From Hymenobacter sedentarius (GTDB lineage Bacteria; Bacteroidota; Bacteroidia; Cytophagales; Hymenobacteraceae), in the NCBI RefSeq assembly GCF_001507645.1, contig NZ_CP013909.1:682001-746000 (forward strand): DNA of 64,000 bases. The letters run 5' to 3'. Positions 18,305 through 29,678 of this stretch are shown one piece after another. Numbering within the stretch: position 1 is the stretch's first letter; each line of letters starts with the position of its first letter. The notes under the pieces are model-generated. The model was not told where the DNA came from. It made no database searches and worked only from the letters and a program-made list of their open reading frames with translations. A program made the position numbers and the translations under genes.

Positions 18305-18624
18305 GGCGAAGCAGAGAATGACGCTGCAAAATTCGACAAAAGAAGCTAAGCCGGTGCCGCAGCTAGTGGAGCAGCTTATCAAACAAAAGAATATACGATT
18401 GGGGCCCGAGGTACCTCAAAAAAGCCTATTCTCTGGCCGGAAGCTAGAACAAGCTGTTCATCTGGCATTTGCTTTCCACCGAACGAGATGGCGACAGTTG
18501 CGTGTTACGGTTTTGTTTTCCACAATTCACGAAAAACACCATTTTTCACGTTTAAAAACTAGCCTCGTGCTTATCTTCGTTAAGAACCGCGTCTCTACAC
18601 GCCTTCCACCTGAGTTTACGTCCT
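18305..18624. other. Divergent intergenic region kdsD / recQ
   Basis: This 320-bp stretch is A+T-rich around 18509-18600. It presumably holds promoters for both genes, but no TAnnTTTG box with correct spacing to a TTG was found. No gene or repeat is evident. Confidence 0.55.
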
Positions 18625-20829
<2,205 letters not shown>

Positions 20830-20843
20830 CCCACGAATTTTCT

Positions 20844-20886
20844 CAACAAAAAAGCCGCTCTTGAATCAGGAGCGGCTTTTTTGTTG
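20844..20886. terminator. Bidirectional terminator between recQ and the bacilliredoxin gene
   Basis: The perfect stem AAAAAAGCCGCTC / GAGCGGCTTTTTT, further extended by CAAC / GTTG, has a nine-base loop. Confidence 0.92.
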
Positions 20887-20901
20887 CTTGTGTTGTTGGG
20901 C

Positions 20902-21324
20902 TTAGCAATATTCTTCGAAAGCGCCTTGCAGGTTGTTCACGATGCGCATGGCGTCGGAACCTTCGATGTGGTAGCGCTCAATCATGTGCACCAGCTCGCC
21001 GTCTTTGAACAGGGCGATGCAGGGCGACGAGGGAGGATACGGGAGCAGGTGCTCGCGCATCTTGGCTACGGCTTCGGTTTCCATGCCGGCAAATACGGTC
21101 ACGAGTTTGCCGGGCTTTTTGTCGGCGCTGGCCAGGGCCATTTTCAGGGCCGGGCGGGCCTTGGCGGCGGCACAGCCGCACACCGAGTTTACGGCCACCA
21201 GCACGGTGCCTTCGTTCGAGGCCAGTGCGGAATCCACTTCTTCGGGGGTCATCAACTGCTCGAAACCAACTTCGGTAAGGTCTTGCCGGATGGGCGCCAC
21301 CATGTATTCGGGATAAACTGCCAT
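20902..21324 (-). CDS. BrxA/BrxB family bacilliredoxin
   Basis: This 140-aa thioredoxin-fold protein of the YphP/YqiW (DUF1094) family carries the CGC active site in NSVCGCAAAKARPAL. In Firmicutes these proteins remove bacillithiol from oxidised proteins; some Bacteroidota also make bacillithiol. The conserved PSSPCIALFKDGELVHMIERY block confirms the family. Length is normal. It is a monocistronic minus-strand gene convergent with recQ. Confidence 0.92.
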   Translation of the reverse strand: MAVYPEYMVAPIRQDLTEVGFEQLMTPEEVDSALASNEGTVLVAVNSVCGCAAAKARPALKMALASADKKPGKLVTVFAGMETEAVAKMREHLLPYPPSSPCIALFKDGELVHMIERYHIEGSDAMRIVNNLQGAFEEYC

Positions 21325-21442
21325 TTTATGTAAGAGTTAAGGGGGCGGCGGGGCCGCATGCAACTGCAAAAGTACGAATGGCTAAAGCATCTGTGGGTCC
21401 GGAAAGTTTCGGGCAGTAGCGTACAGAGCGTTAAACCACAAA

Positions 21443-21459
21443 ACGTCATGCTGAGCTTA
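21443..21459. repeat. Half-copy of the GTCATGCTGAGC repeat
   Basis: ACGTCATGCTGAGCTTA matches one arm of the palindromic family, with no partner arm nearby. It is probably a decayed or solo copy just past the GH43 stop. Confidence 0.6.
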
Positions 21460-21470
21460 TACTTTGCGGT

Positions 21471-22583
21471 TCACGGCGTAATGGTTTCGATGCTGCCATC
21501 GGCGCGGCGCTTCATTTCTGTGACTTTGATGTTGCGCAGCCAGGTTTTGCTCGAGAGTTGGGTGTCGTGGTAGAAGATGTACCACTTGTCTTTGATGGGG
21601 ATGATGGAGTGGTGCGTGGTCCAGCCCTGCACCGGTTTCATGATGACGCCCTGGTACGTGAACGGGCCCGTGGGCGAGTCGCCGGTGGCATACACCAGCA
21701 GGTGCGTGTCGCCGGTGGAGTAGGAGAAGTAGTACTTGCCCTTATATTTGTGCATCCAGCCGCCTTCGAAGAACCGGCGGTTGTTATCGCTGGCCAGCAG
21801 GGGCTTGCCATTCTCGTCCAGGATTTTGATTTCCTGCACGGGGCCATCGAAATGCTTCATGTCGGCGCTGAGCTTGGCTACGCGAGGGCCAATTGCGGGC
21901 TGGTTGCCGTTGGGCTCTTTTTCGGGCGCGTTGGGGTTGTATTTACCGCCTTGCCAGCGCTGGAGCTGCCCACCCCAGAGGCCACCGAAGTACATGTAGG
22001 CCTTGCCGTCGGTATCGGTAAACACGGCGGGGTCGATGCTGAAGCTGCCGGCAATGGGCGTGGGCTCGGCTTCGAACGGTCCAGTGGGCGACTTGCTGGT
22101 GGCCACCCCGATGCGGAACACGTCCTGCTTGTCCTTCACGGGGAAGTAGAGGTAGTAGGTGCCGTTTTTAAAGGCCGCGTCCGGGGCCCACAGCTGCCGG
22201 CCGGCCCAGGGAATGTCCTTGATATCGAGCCCTACGCCGTGGTCGGTGACCTTGCCATTGATGCTGTCCATGGACAGGATGTGGTAGTCGCGCATGGCGA
22301 AATGGTCGCCTTTGTCGTTCTCCGGAATGCCGGCTTCGATGTCGTGCGACGGGTAGATGTAAATCTTGCCTCCAAACACGTGCGCCGAGGGGTCGGCGGT
22401 GTAGATGTCGCGCACCAGCGGCTCCGACAGCGGCTTCTTCGCCTTGGCGGTGTCGGCAGGAGCCGAAGTGTCGGTACTCGTGGCGGTTTCCTGCTTAGTG
22501 GTGTTGCTCTGGCAAGCGCCCAGTAGGGCCAAAGCGGCCGCCAGCACCGGCGCAGTCGCTTTCGTTTTTAGGAGATTAAGCAT
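21471..22583 (-). CDS. Glycoside hydrolase family 43 lipoprotein
   Basis: This 370-aa five-bladed beta-propeller hydrolase is of the arabinan/xylan-active GH43 family. The lipobox ALLGAC near residue 24 predicts an outer- or inner-membrane lipoprotein. Candidate catalytic residues are the Asp in IYTADPSAHVFGGKIYIYPS, the Asp in LWAPDAAFKNGTYYLYF and a Glu in RRFFEGGWMHKYKGKYYF. The QGWTTHHSIIP segment carries the conserved His. The family releases arabinose or xylose from plant polysaccharides; no SusC/SusD pair is nearby, so the target is uncertain. Confidence 0.9.
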   Translation of the reverse strand: MLNLLKTKATAPVLAAALALLGACQSNTTKQETATSTDTSAPADTAKAKKPLSEPLVRDIYTADPSAHVFGGKIYIYPSHDIEAGIPENDKGDHFAMRDYHILSMDSINGKVTDHGVGLDIKDIPWAGRQLWAPDAAFKNGTYYLYFPVKDKQDVFRIGVATSKSPTGPFEAEPTPIAGSFSIDPAVFTDTDGKAYMYFGGLWGGQLQRWQGGKYNPNAPEKEPNGNQPAIGPRVAKLSADMKHFDGPVQEIKILDENGKPLLASDNNRRFFEGGWMHKYKGKYYFSYSTGDTHLLVYATGDSPTGPFTYQGVIMKPVQGWTTHHSIIPIKDKWYIFYHDTQLSSKTWLRNIKVTEMKRRADGSIETITP

Positions 22584-22883
22584 GAGGGAATTTCAGGAAA
22601 TGGAAGCAAATTTCAACACCCGCGAAAGGCAACCAGCAGCTAGTGGCTAGCTTATCGCCTATCGCGGCTTTGCGCAAATATAGAAGTCTTACCCTGCCAT
22701 GCAACGCTTTGATTGATAATGCGTTTTAGATACAAACTACCGGAACCGATTGTGATAGGTTGGCTAGCTAGCCTTGGCTAGGGGCGGCACATTTCGGGCA
22801 ACACGGATAACTATTTTGAGCTCCAACGCTTTTATCATGCGGCCGCCATTGGCAGGCCAGCTCCACTTTCTTCCCTTTGATTT
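22584..22883. other. Divergent intergenic region GH43 / pirin
   Basis: The 300-bp gap between divergent genes has no gene, terminator or repeat that I can support. It contains A+T-rich tracts around 22675-22760 where promoters could lie. Confidence 0.5.
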
Positions 22884-23774
22884 ATGGACACTACTCTAGC
22901 GACTACTTACCGCAGAATCTTTCAGGTGATTGACGGCAACAAAAAAGCCGTGGGCGATGGCTTCCAGGTGACCAGCCCCATGCCCGGGCCGCGCATCCGG
23001 CAGCTCAGCCCCTTCCTACTCATCGACCACATCGGCCCCATGACGGTAGCCCCGAGCGACAAGCCCCTGGGCTCGCCGCCCCACCCCCACCGCGGCTTCG
23101 AAACCGTGACCATCATGTACCAGGGCGTGCTCGCGCACCGCGACACGGCCGGCCACCAGGGCAACATCGGCCCCGGCGACGTGCAGTGGATGACCGCCGG
23201 CGCCGGCCTCATGCACGAGGAGCTGTACGAGAAGGAGTTCACCCGCCAGGGCGGCACGCTGGAAGTGGTGCAGCTGTGGGTGAACATGCCCAAAAAAGAC
23301 AAGATGGCGCCGCCCAACTACCAGGACATTCCCTCCGCGGCCATCAAAACCCTGCCCACGCCCGATGGCAAAGGCACCATCCGCGTGATTGCAGGCTCCT
23401 ACGAAGGCGTGCGTGGCCCGGCCACTACCTTTTCGCCCATAACCATGCTGGACCTGCACCTGGCCAAAGGCGGCGAACTCACCCTTAATCTGCCCGCCGA
23501 CTACAATGTGGGCCTGTACATCGTGAAGGGCGACGTGCTCATCAACGGCGACCGCCCCGCGACCACCAAGCAGTTCGTGGTATTGGGCTGGGATTCTTCG
23601 GCTACGAGCATTACGTGCCAGGAAGACAGCATCGTGCTGGTGCTCGCCGGCGAGCCCATCGAAGAACCGCTGGCGACGTATGGCCCTTTCGTGATGAACA
23701 CGAACAAGGAGCTGGTGCAAGCCATTGCGGACTTTGAAAGCGGCGCCATGGGCAAGTTTGAGGACCATGATTAA
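22884..23774 (+). CDS. Pirin family protein
   Basis: This 296-aa bicupin has the conserved pirin metal site in the first cupin: PHPHRGFETVTIMYQG, then GDVQWMTAGAGLMHEE, which supplies the His and Glu ligands for iron. Bacterial pirins include quercetin dioxygenases and redox-sensing regulators, so the precise role is open. The second cupin (SPITMLDLHLAKGGELTLNLPADYNVGLY) lacks the ligands, as usual. The gene stands alone and is followed by a palindromic repeat. Confidence 0.92.
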   Translation: MDTTLATTYRRIFQVIDGNKKAVGDGFQVTSPMPGPRIRQLSPFLLIDHIGPMTVAPSDKPLGSPPHPHRGFETVTIMYQGVLAHRDTAGHQGNIGPGDVQWMTAGAGLMHEELYEKEFTRQGGTLEVVQLWVNMPKKDKMAPPNYQDIPSAAIKTLPTPDGKGTIRVIAGSYEGVRGPATTFSPITMLDLHLAKGGELTLNLPADYNVGLYIVKGDVLINGDRPATTKQFVVLGWDSSATSITCQEDSIVLVLAGEPIEEPLATYGPFVMNTNKELVQAIADFESGAMGKFEDHD

Positions 23775-23822
23775 ACTGGTCCAATAGCTCCTCTAAGTTG
23801 AGCTAAATGGCATACAGCAGAA

Positions 23823-23913
23823 CGTCATGCTGAGCGAAGTCGAAGCATCTTTACCGAGAAAGTAATCTAATTACTCTCGTGGTAGAGATGCTTCGACTTC
23901 GCTCAGCATGACG
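23823..23913. repeat. Palindromic GTCATGCTGAGCGAAG repeat
   Basis: The arms GTCATGCTGAGCGAAGTCGA and TCGACTTCGCTCAGCATGAC are perfect complements. A shorter inner pair, AAGTAAT / ATTACT, lies in the centre. The repeat sits between the convergent pirin and M28 genes. Confidence 0.9.
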
Positions 23914-23939
23914 GTCTTTTTTCTTGCTTAATCCTTGAG

Positions 23940-25592
23940 TTACCGGCTGCCGTAGCGCTGGCCGAAAAAGTCGCCCTTGTTCCAGGTGGGCCGGACGGGA
24001 TTCTGAGCTACCTGGTAGCCAATCAGGAAGCAGAGCTGCACGTATTTCTTGCCGGCCTCGAAGTCGAACAGGCCGTTGATGTCGTCTTGTGGCTTGTGGT
24101 ACGTGACGGCGCGCCACTTCTGCACTTCTTCGCTGAGATTGTTGCGGCCGTCGGCGGTTTTGTTGCCGTATTTGATGTGGAGTGCGGGAATGCCGGCCGT
24201 CACGAAGTTGTACTGGTCGCTGCGGATGAAGCGGTTTTGCTCGGGCTCGGGGTCCTGTTCCAGCGCAATGCCCAGGTAGGCGGTGGCGCGTTTCACCGGC
24301 TCCAGCAGGGTGGAATGCTGGCCGCCCAGCGCCACCACCGACAGCAGCGGGGCAATGATGGTAGGCATGTCCATGTTCACATCGGCCACGATGCTGGCCT
24401 TGGGGACGGTGGGATTGGCCGTGAAGGCCGCCGAACCCAGCAGGCCCAACTCCTCGCCGGTCATGAACACGAACAGCATGCTGCGCTTGGGCTTCTCCTT
24501 GAGCTTGGAGTAGATTTTGGCGATTTCCAACACGCAGGCTACACCGGAGGCATTGTCGTGCGCGCCGTTGTTGATGGAGTCGCCCTTCACCGGCGCGGTG
24601 ATGCCGATGTGGTCGAGGTGGGCCGAATGCACCACGTATTCCTTGTTGAGTTTGGCATCGGAGCCCGTGAATTTGCCCACCACGTTGTAGCTCTCAATGT
24701 CCTGGTACGTGGACTGCGCGGCGGCGCTTACGGAGGTTTTCAATGCCGACGACGCTGGCTTGCCACTTTTGATGGAAGCGAAGACTTGGGTGGTATCCAA
24801 GGAGGCCGCTTGCATCAGGCGCTGGAGCGTCGCGGCGTTTACCGCGGCGTAAAGCTGCTGGCGGCTGCCTACGGCGAAGGTTCGCGACGCCGCTACCTTG
24901 CCATTGGGCCCCAGCACGCTGTAGGTTCCCCGCTTCAAATCAGGCAACGGCGCGGCGTGTGTCGAAGCCAAAATCAGCCCCACGGCACCGTGCTTGGCGG
25001 CTGCCTGCAAGATGCCCGACATATCCCGGCTAGCGGAGGCCACCGTGGAGGCAAACGTGCGGGGAGCGCCTGGCACAATCACCACCACTTTGCCTTTTAC
25101 GTCGAGACCCGCGTAGTCGTCGTAGCCCAACTCGGGCGCGCTGATGCCGAAGCCTGCGAAAGCCAGCGGCGCATTGGTTACGCTGGTGCTGGCCAGCTCC
25201 GGACTGGGGTAAATAACATAGTCTTGGCCAGCCGTGAGGGGCAGGGCCGTGCCTTGCGCGTCGCGGGCCACGAAAGTGGCGCCCGGCTTCAGAAACGCCT
25301 TGCGCAGGCGCACCTTCTGAATATAGGTACCGCCTTCGCCAGCGGGCTGCACACCCATGGTTTTTAGCTGCTTCACGACATAGTCAACGGCCATTTGGTA
25401 GCCGGGCGTGCCGGCCTGGCGGCCCTGCAGCCGGTCATCGGCCAGGTAGGCAATGTGGGCTTTGATGGCGTCGGGCCGGACTTGGTCCATGGCCTGCTTA
25501 ACGGATGCGGGCACCGTGAGTGGCGCTTGCGCTAGGGCGGCGCTGCTCAATAGCAGGCAAGTGAAGGCGGTAATTGGAAAGAAGGATTTCAT
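23940..25592 (-). CDS. Secreted M28 family metallopeptidase with PA domain
   Basis: This 550-aa zinc aminopeptidase has a signal peptide (MKSFFPITAFTCLLLSSAALAQ) which fixes the start at 25592. A protease-associated domain insert (YDDYAGLDVKGKVVVIVPG) follows. The M28 zinc ligands are seen as HSAHLDHIG, NNGAHDNASGVA, FMTGEELGLLGS and VNMDMP, with a late His in AVTYHKPQDDING. It probably trims peptides in the periplasm or outside. The frame extends upstream into repeat DNA and is not used. Confidence 0.9.
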   Translation of the reverse strand: MKSFFPITAFTCLLLSSAALAQAPLTVPASVKQAMDQVRPDAIKAHIAYLADDRLQGRQAGTPGYQMAVDYVVKQLKTMGVQPAGEGGTYIQKVRLRKAFLKPGATFVARDAQGTALPLTAGQDYVIYPSPELASTSVTNAPLAFAGFGISAPELGYDDYAGLDVKGKVVVIVPGAPRTFASTVASASRDMSGILQAAAKHGAVGLILASTHAAPLPDLKRGTYSVLGPNGKVAASRTFAVGSRQQLYAAVNAATLQRLMQAASLDTTQVFASIKSGKPASSALKTSVSAAAQSTYQDIESYNVVGKFTGSDAKLNKEYVVHSAHLDHIGITAPVKGDSINNGAHDNASGVACVLEIAKIYSKLKEKPKRSMLFVFMTGEELGLLGSAAFTANPTVPKASIVADVNMDMPTIIAPLLSVVALGGQHSTLLEPVKRATAYLGIALEQDPEPEQNRFIRSDQYNFVTAGIPALHIKYGNKTADGRNNLSEEVQKWRAVTYHKPQDDINGLFDFEAGKKYVQLCFLIGYQVAQNPVRPTWNKGDFFGQRYGSR

Positions 25593-25668
25593 AGGTAAGG
25601 AGGATAAGACAGTTGATAACAACATGCCAATAACAACATGCCAAGTGCCGCATGTCACACTAATCGTT

Positions 25669-25755
25669 TGTCATGCAGAGCGCAGCGAAGCATCTTATCA
25701 AGTCAGCACGACTCGTTCCGCGGGGATAAGATGCTTCGCTGCGCTCTGCATGACA
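25669..25755. repeat. Palindromic GTCATGCAGAGCGCAG repeat
   Basis: The arms TGTCATGCAGAGCGCAGCGA and TCGCTGCGCTCTGCATGACA are perfect complements. The inner bases (AAGCATCTTATC / GATAAGATGCTT) extend the stem. It lies between the M28 and DUF1028 genes. Confidence 0.9.
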
Positions 25756-25812
25756 AGAGGCACGAGTAAGATGCAAGATGCTTTAGTTGCGCTCAGCCTG
25801 CCCGACACTGGG

Positions 25813-26808
25813 CTACTTCAGGCTCAGAATCTGCTTGAGTTCCGCGTCGCTCACCGTGAGCAAACCCACTTTGGGCAGGCGTTCGGTGAGGGTGCGCCAG
25901 TTTGGCTCCTGCTTGAAAATGGGGCGGAGCAGGGCCAGGGCGGCGGGCACCTGCTGCTTGTTGGCCAGGGTGATGGCGTGCCAGTACTTCATTTCCAGGT
26001 TCTGGGGAAACATCTTTTCGGCGGCCTGATACTCCTGGATGGCTTTGGGCATGTCATTTTTCTCCACGGCCAGGTCGCCGGCGTTCATGTGCTCGTAGGC
26101 GCGGTGCAGGCTCAGCAGGCGGCGCAGCTCAACGAGTGGGGCGGCGTGGTCGTCCACGCGCAAGTCCACGAGGCGGTCGGCCCAGGGGCCTTCGGTGGCC
26201 TTGCCGCGCACTACCAGCAGCGCGGCCGACTGCCGGCCGCGGATGTCGCCGCCCGCGGCCTGGGCCGCATCGAGCGCGGCCAGCACCCGCTCGGCCAGGG
26301 GCAGCTTGGCGTTTTGCTCGTAGGCCTTGGCCATGGCGGGCCACACTTTATCCGACAGCATCATGTTGGCCTGCACCGAAAACTGGTTGCCTTGCTGATG
26401 CCCGGCCATGTCGACGCACTTCTTGCCGGTGTGAGTGGCCACGCGGCCCTGATTATCGAGAATGGCTACCTGGCGCACGTCGCGGCCTTCGTCGTTGGCC
26501 AGCAATTCGTCCAGCGCTTGTTGGGCTGATTTGCCGCTTTTCAGCAAGGCCAGCCCGCGCAGGCCAAAGGATTTATTGGTGAAGGACTGCGTGGCTACCA
26601 CGCCCACGCCGGCCTCGCCCCAGCTCACGGAAGTGCCCACCGAAAACCAGTGGCTTTGCACGGCCACGGCCATTTCGCCGGTGGCGGGGTCGCGCGCCAC
26701 TATGCTGAAGGTGTGGGCAAAGGGGTCGGTGGTGGAATACATTTGGGCAGCCAGAGGCAAGCGCAGCAACACCAGCAGCAGAAATGAGAGTAGTGATTTG
26801 GAGAGCAT
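25813..26808 (-). CDS. DUF1028 domain-containing secreted protein
   Basis: This 331-aa protein has a signal peptide (MLSKSLLSFLLLVLLRLPLAAQ). It then has a DUF1028 domain (THTFSIVARDPATGEMAVAV..., GVVATQSFTN, GRVATHTGKKC), an Ntn-hydrolase-like fold of unproven activity. The C-terminal 110 residues have TPR-like character (YQAAEKMFPQNLEMKYWHAI), as in the form with a putative peptidoglycan-binding tail. It is divergent from the ABC transporter genes. Confidence 0.82.
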   Translation of the reverse strand: MLSKSLLSFLLLVLLRLPLAAQMYSTTDPFAHTFSIVARDPATGEMAVAVQSHWFSVGTSVSWGEAGVGVVATQSFTNKSFGLRGLALLKSGKSAQQALDELLANDEGRDVRQVAILDNQGRVATHTGKKCVDMAGHQQGNQFSVQANMMLSDKVWPAMAKAYEQNAKLPLAERVLAALDAAQAAGGDIRGRQSAALLVVRGKATEGPWADRLVDLRVDDHAAPLVELRRLLSLHRAYEHMNAGDLAVEKNDMPKAIQEYQAAEKMFPQNLEMKYWHAITLANKQQVPAALALLRPIFKQEPNWRTLTERLPKVGLLTVSDAELKQILSLK

Positions 26809-26934
26809 GAGAGGAGGTTGAGAAGGCTTGATAAATCAGGTAGCCGAAGGTAAGCGGTGGTAAGGCTTCGGGTAAAACATAATCTGGCAAACCCGATTCC
26901 ACCCGTTGGGTTTACATTGCCTCGCTCCTACGCC

Positions 26935-27939
26935 ATGCCCGACCTTTCCCCGCCTGTTATCCGTGTTTCTTACCTCAGCAAGCGCTTTGGGGCACACGCC
27001 GTGGTGCAGGACGTGTCCTTTGAGCTCGCGGCCGGCGAAACGCTGGTGCTGCTCGGGCCCAGCGGCTGCGGCAAAACCACGCTGCTCAAGATGCTCAACC
27101 GCCTGATTGAGCCGGACAGTGGCACCGTAGAAATCAACGGGCAGAACGTGCTGAGCCAACGGCCCGAAACACTGCGGCGCGGCATCGGCTACGTCATTCA
27201 GCAGGTGGGGCTGCTGCCGCACTACACTGTGGCCGAAAACGTGGCCGTGGTGCCGCGCCTGCTCGGCCACGCGCCGGCCGCCATCGAGTACCGCACCACG
27301 GCGCTGCTCACCCGCCTGCATCTGCCACCCGCGCGCTACGCTGGCCAGTACCCGCACCAGCTCTCGGGCGGGCAGCAGCAGCGCGTGGGCCTGGCCCGCG
27401 CCCTGGCCGCCGACCCGCCCATTATCCTGCTCGACGAGCCCTTCGGCGCCCTCGACCCGCTGACCCGCGCCAGCATCCGCCGCGAGTTTCGGGAGCTGGA
27501 GGAGCTGCGCCGCAAAACGGTGGTCCTCGTCACCCACGACGTGACCGAAGCCTTCGAGCTGGCCGACCGCATTCTGCTGCTTGACGCGGGCAAGGTGCAG
27601 CAGTTGGGCACGCCGCGCGAGCTACTATTTCAGCCCAACAATTCCTTTGTGCGCAGCTTTTTTGCTGGCGAGCGTTTGGCCTTGCAGCTGCGCACGCTTA
27701 CGCTCGGCGACGTTTTTTCCGGCGATGAGCTGCGGCGCGTGGAAGCAAAAGAAACTGAGGAAGCTACAGTCGCTGATAGTAATGCACCGGCTCGCTTCAC
27801 TACATATATTACCGTCAACGAAGCCCTAGAAGCCTTGACCGGCAGCCAAGCCCCCACCGCAGCCACTTTCACCGTGGCCGAACTCATGGCGGCTTTTGGC
27901 CAGGCCTTGCAACGAGAGGAGGACGCATGGAAACGCTAA
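26935..27939 (+). CDS. ABC transporter ATP-binding protein, glycine betaine/choline (OpuCA) type
   Basis: This 334-aa ATPase powers uptake by the downstream permease/binding protein. Walker A GPSGCGKTT, Q-loop VIQQVGLLPHYTV, signature LSGGQQQRVGLARAL, Walker B IILLDEPFGALDP and the H-loop VTHDVTEAF are all present. The C-terminal roughly 100 residues are short and do not show the usual CBS pair of OpuCA clearly. I chose the ATG at 26935 (MPDLSPPVIR) over an in-frame upstream start at 26857. It overlaps the permease gene by 13 bp, so it is one operon. The substrate is probably a quaternary amine or similar compatible solute, by family. Confidence 0.9.
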   Translation: MPDLSPPVIRVSYLSKRFGAHAVVQDVSFELAAGETLVLLGPSGCGKTTLLKMLNRLIEPDSGTVEINGQNVLSQRPETLRRGIGYVIQQVGLLPHYTVAENVAVVPRLLGHAPAAIEYRTTALLTRLHLPPARYAGQYPHQLSGGQQQRVGLARALAADPPIILLDEPFGALDPLTRASIRREFRELEELRRKTVVLVTHDVTEAFELADRILLLDAGKVQQLGTPRELLFQPNNSFVRSFFAGERLALQLRTLTLGDVFSGDELRRVEAKETEEATVADSNAPARFTTYITVNEALEALTGSQAPTAATFTVAELMAAFGQALQREEDAWKR

Positions 27940-29498
27940 CGGCCCTGTTCACATTCTGGCACGAGCAGGCCGGCAAGCTCGGCGAGCAAACCCTGCAGCA
28001 CATCGGCCTCACAGCGGCCTCGCTACTGCTGGCGGTGCTTCTGGGCGTACCGCTGGGACTGTGGCTGTCGCGGCAGCCGCGCTGGGCGCCGGCGGTGCTG
28101 GGCCTGGCGGGCGTGCTGCAGACCGTGCCCAGCATTGCGCTGCTCGGCTTCCTGATTCCGCTGCTGGGCATTGGGCCGAATCCGGCCATTTTCGCGCTGT
28201 TCCTGTACTCGCTGCTGCCCATCATTCGCAACACGCTGGCTGGGATTCAGGGCGTGCCGCCGGCCGTGGTGGAAGCCGCCCGCGGCCTGGGCCTGACCGA
28301 TGGGCAATTGCTCCGGAAAGTTGAGCTGCCGCTGGCCCTGCCGGTGCTTATGGCCGGCATCCGCACCGCCACGGTCATAAATGTGGGCGTGGCTACCCTG
28401 GCGGCCTACGTGGCGGCGGGTGGCCTGGGCGAGTTCATTTTCGGCGGCATCGCCTTGAATAATCCGGTGATGATACTGGCGGGCGCACTATCGGCGGCCG
28501 GACTGGCGCTGGCGTTTGACGCGCTGCTGGGTGGGGTGCAAAAATTGAGTACCCGCCGCCTGAGCCAGGTGGGCACGGCCCTGCTGGTGGCGCTGCCGCT
28601 GCTGGGTGCACTCTACCTGCTGCCCCGGGCCACGGGCAAGCTGCTGGCCGGCTTCAGCCCAGAGTTTGTGGGCCGGGCCGATGGGCTGCCCAGCCTCACC
28701 AAAACGTACGGCCTCAAGCACTTGCCCAGCGTGGTGCTGGCTCCCGCGCTGGTGTACGAAGCCGCCCGCCACGCCGACGTCGACGTCATCGACGGCTACT
28801 CCACCGATGGCCGCATCCGTGCCTACCACCTGCGCGTGCTCCAAGACGACCGCCGCGTTTTCCCGCCCTACTACGCCGTACCAGTCGTGCGCCCCGCGCT
28901 GCTGCTCGAGCACCCCGAGCTGGCCGCCGTGCTGGCTCAACTCGACGGGCAGATTTCCGATTCGGTGATGACCGACCTGAACTACCGGGCCGACTACCTG
29001 CACCAGGACCCCAAAGCCATTGCCGAAGCGTTTCTCAAGCGGCGCGGGCTCTGGCGGGCTCCCCGGCCAGCCCAAGCGGGCGCGCCGGTGGTGCGCCTGG
29101 GCTCTAAGATTTTTGCTGAGCAGTACATTCTGGCCGAGATGTACGCCGCCCTCATCCGCGGCAACACCGACCTGGCCGTGCAAACCAAAACCGGCCTCGG
29201 CGGCACCACCATCTGCTTCGAAGCTCTGCGCACCGGCGCCATCGATATGTACCCAGAATACACCGGCACCGGCCTGCTCGTGCTGCTGCAGCCTACGCCC
29301 GCCGTGGTCGACTCGCTGGGCGGCCGCCCCGCAGCTGTGCTTAACTACGTGCGTCAGGAATTTCGTCGCCGCTACGAGCTGGAGTGGCTGGCGCCGCTGG
29401 GCTTCAACAACACCTACGCCTTGCTGATGCGGCAGCAACAGGCCCAGCAACTCGGCATTGCTTCTGTTTCGGAGTTAGGCCAGTATTTGAGGCGGTAG
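27927..29498 (+). CDS. ABC permease fused to a (circularly permuted) substrate-binding domain
   Basis: This 523-aa protein has residues 1-210 as an OpuCB/ProW-type permease with about six membrane segments and the coupling loop GVPPAVVEAARGLGLTDGQLL. After a further TM (ALLVALPLLGALYLLP), an OpuCC/OsmF-type binding domain follows, but in unusual order. The segment normally in the second half (FSPEFVGRADGLPSLTKTYG, DVDVIDGYSTDGRI, FPPYYAVPVVRP) lies at residues about 242-375. The segment that normally starts the domain (LGSKIFAEQYILAEM, TKTGLGGTTICFEAL, DMYPEYTGTGLL, GFNNTYALLM) comes last, at 391-523. Each half occurs once, so this reads as a circular permutation rather than a duplication. 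The binding domain would face the periplasm. Confidence 0.88.
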   Translation: METLTALFTFWHEQAGKLGEQTLQHIGLTAASLLLAVLLGVPLGLWLSRQPRWAPAVLGLAGVLQTVPSIALLGFLIPLLGIGPNPAIFALFLYSLLPIIRNTLAGIQGVPPAVVEAARGLGLTDGQLLRKVELPLALPVLMAGIRTATVINVGVATLAAYVAAGGLGEFIFGGIALNNPVMILAGALSAAGLALAFDALLGGVQKLSTRRLSQVGTALLVALPLLGALYLLPRATGKLLAGFSPEFVGRADGLPSLTKTYGLKHLPSVVLAPALVYEAARHADVDVIDGYSTDGRIRAYHLRVLQDDRRVFPPYYAVPVVRPALLLEHPELAAVLAQLDGQISDSVMTDLNYRADYLHQDPKAIAEAFLKRRGLWRAPRPAQAGAPVVRLGSKIFAEQYILAEMYAALIRGNTDLAVQTKTGLGGTTICFEALRTGAIDMYPEYTGTGLLVLLQPTPAVVDSLGGRPAAVLNYVRQEFRRRYELEWLAPLGFNNTYALLMRQQQAQQLGIASVSELGQYLRR

Positions 29499-29539
29499 CA
29501 GCAGTTGGGCCAACGAACGGGTACTGGTGCTAAAAATGA

Positions 29540-29638
29540 CCGTCATGCTGAGCGCAGCCGAAGCATCCCTACCGCGCAAGTAACCCAATTGACTCAACGA
29601 AGCGGTAGAGATGCTTCGGCTGCGCTCAGCATGACGGT
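29540..29638. repeat. Palindromic GTCATGCTGAGCGCAG repeat
   Basis: The arms CCGTCATGCTGAGCGCAGCC and GGCTGCGCTCAGCATGACGG are perfect complements. The centre contains ACCGC / GCGGT. It lies between the ABC operon and the GNAT gene. Confidence 0.9.
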
Positions 29639-29678
29639 ATTCTTATCATCGTCTCGCGAGCAGCCTTATTTTTGCCAC

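Noticed and set aside
24087..25367. 426-aa plus-strand frame opposite the M28 peptidase
   Set aside because: Shadow frame with Arg/His/Gly-rich translation and no domain.
28488..29450. 320-aa minus-strand frame opposite the permease fusion
   Set aside because: Antisense shadow; the plus strand shows conserved binding-protein segments.
27927..29498. Frameshifted or duplicated binding protein explanation for the ABC fusion
   Set aside because: Each half of the binding domain is present exactly once and the frame is uninterrupted, so a permutation explains it better.
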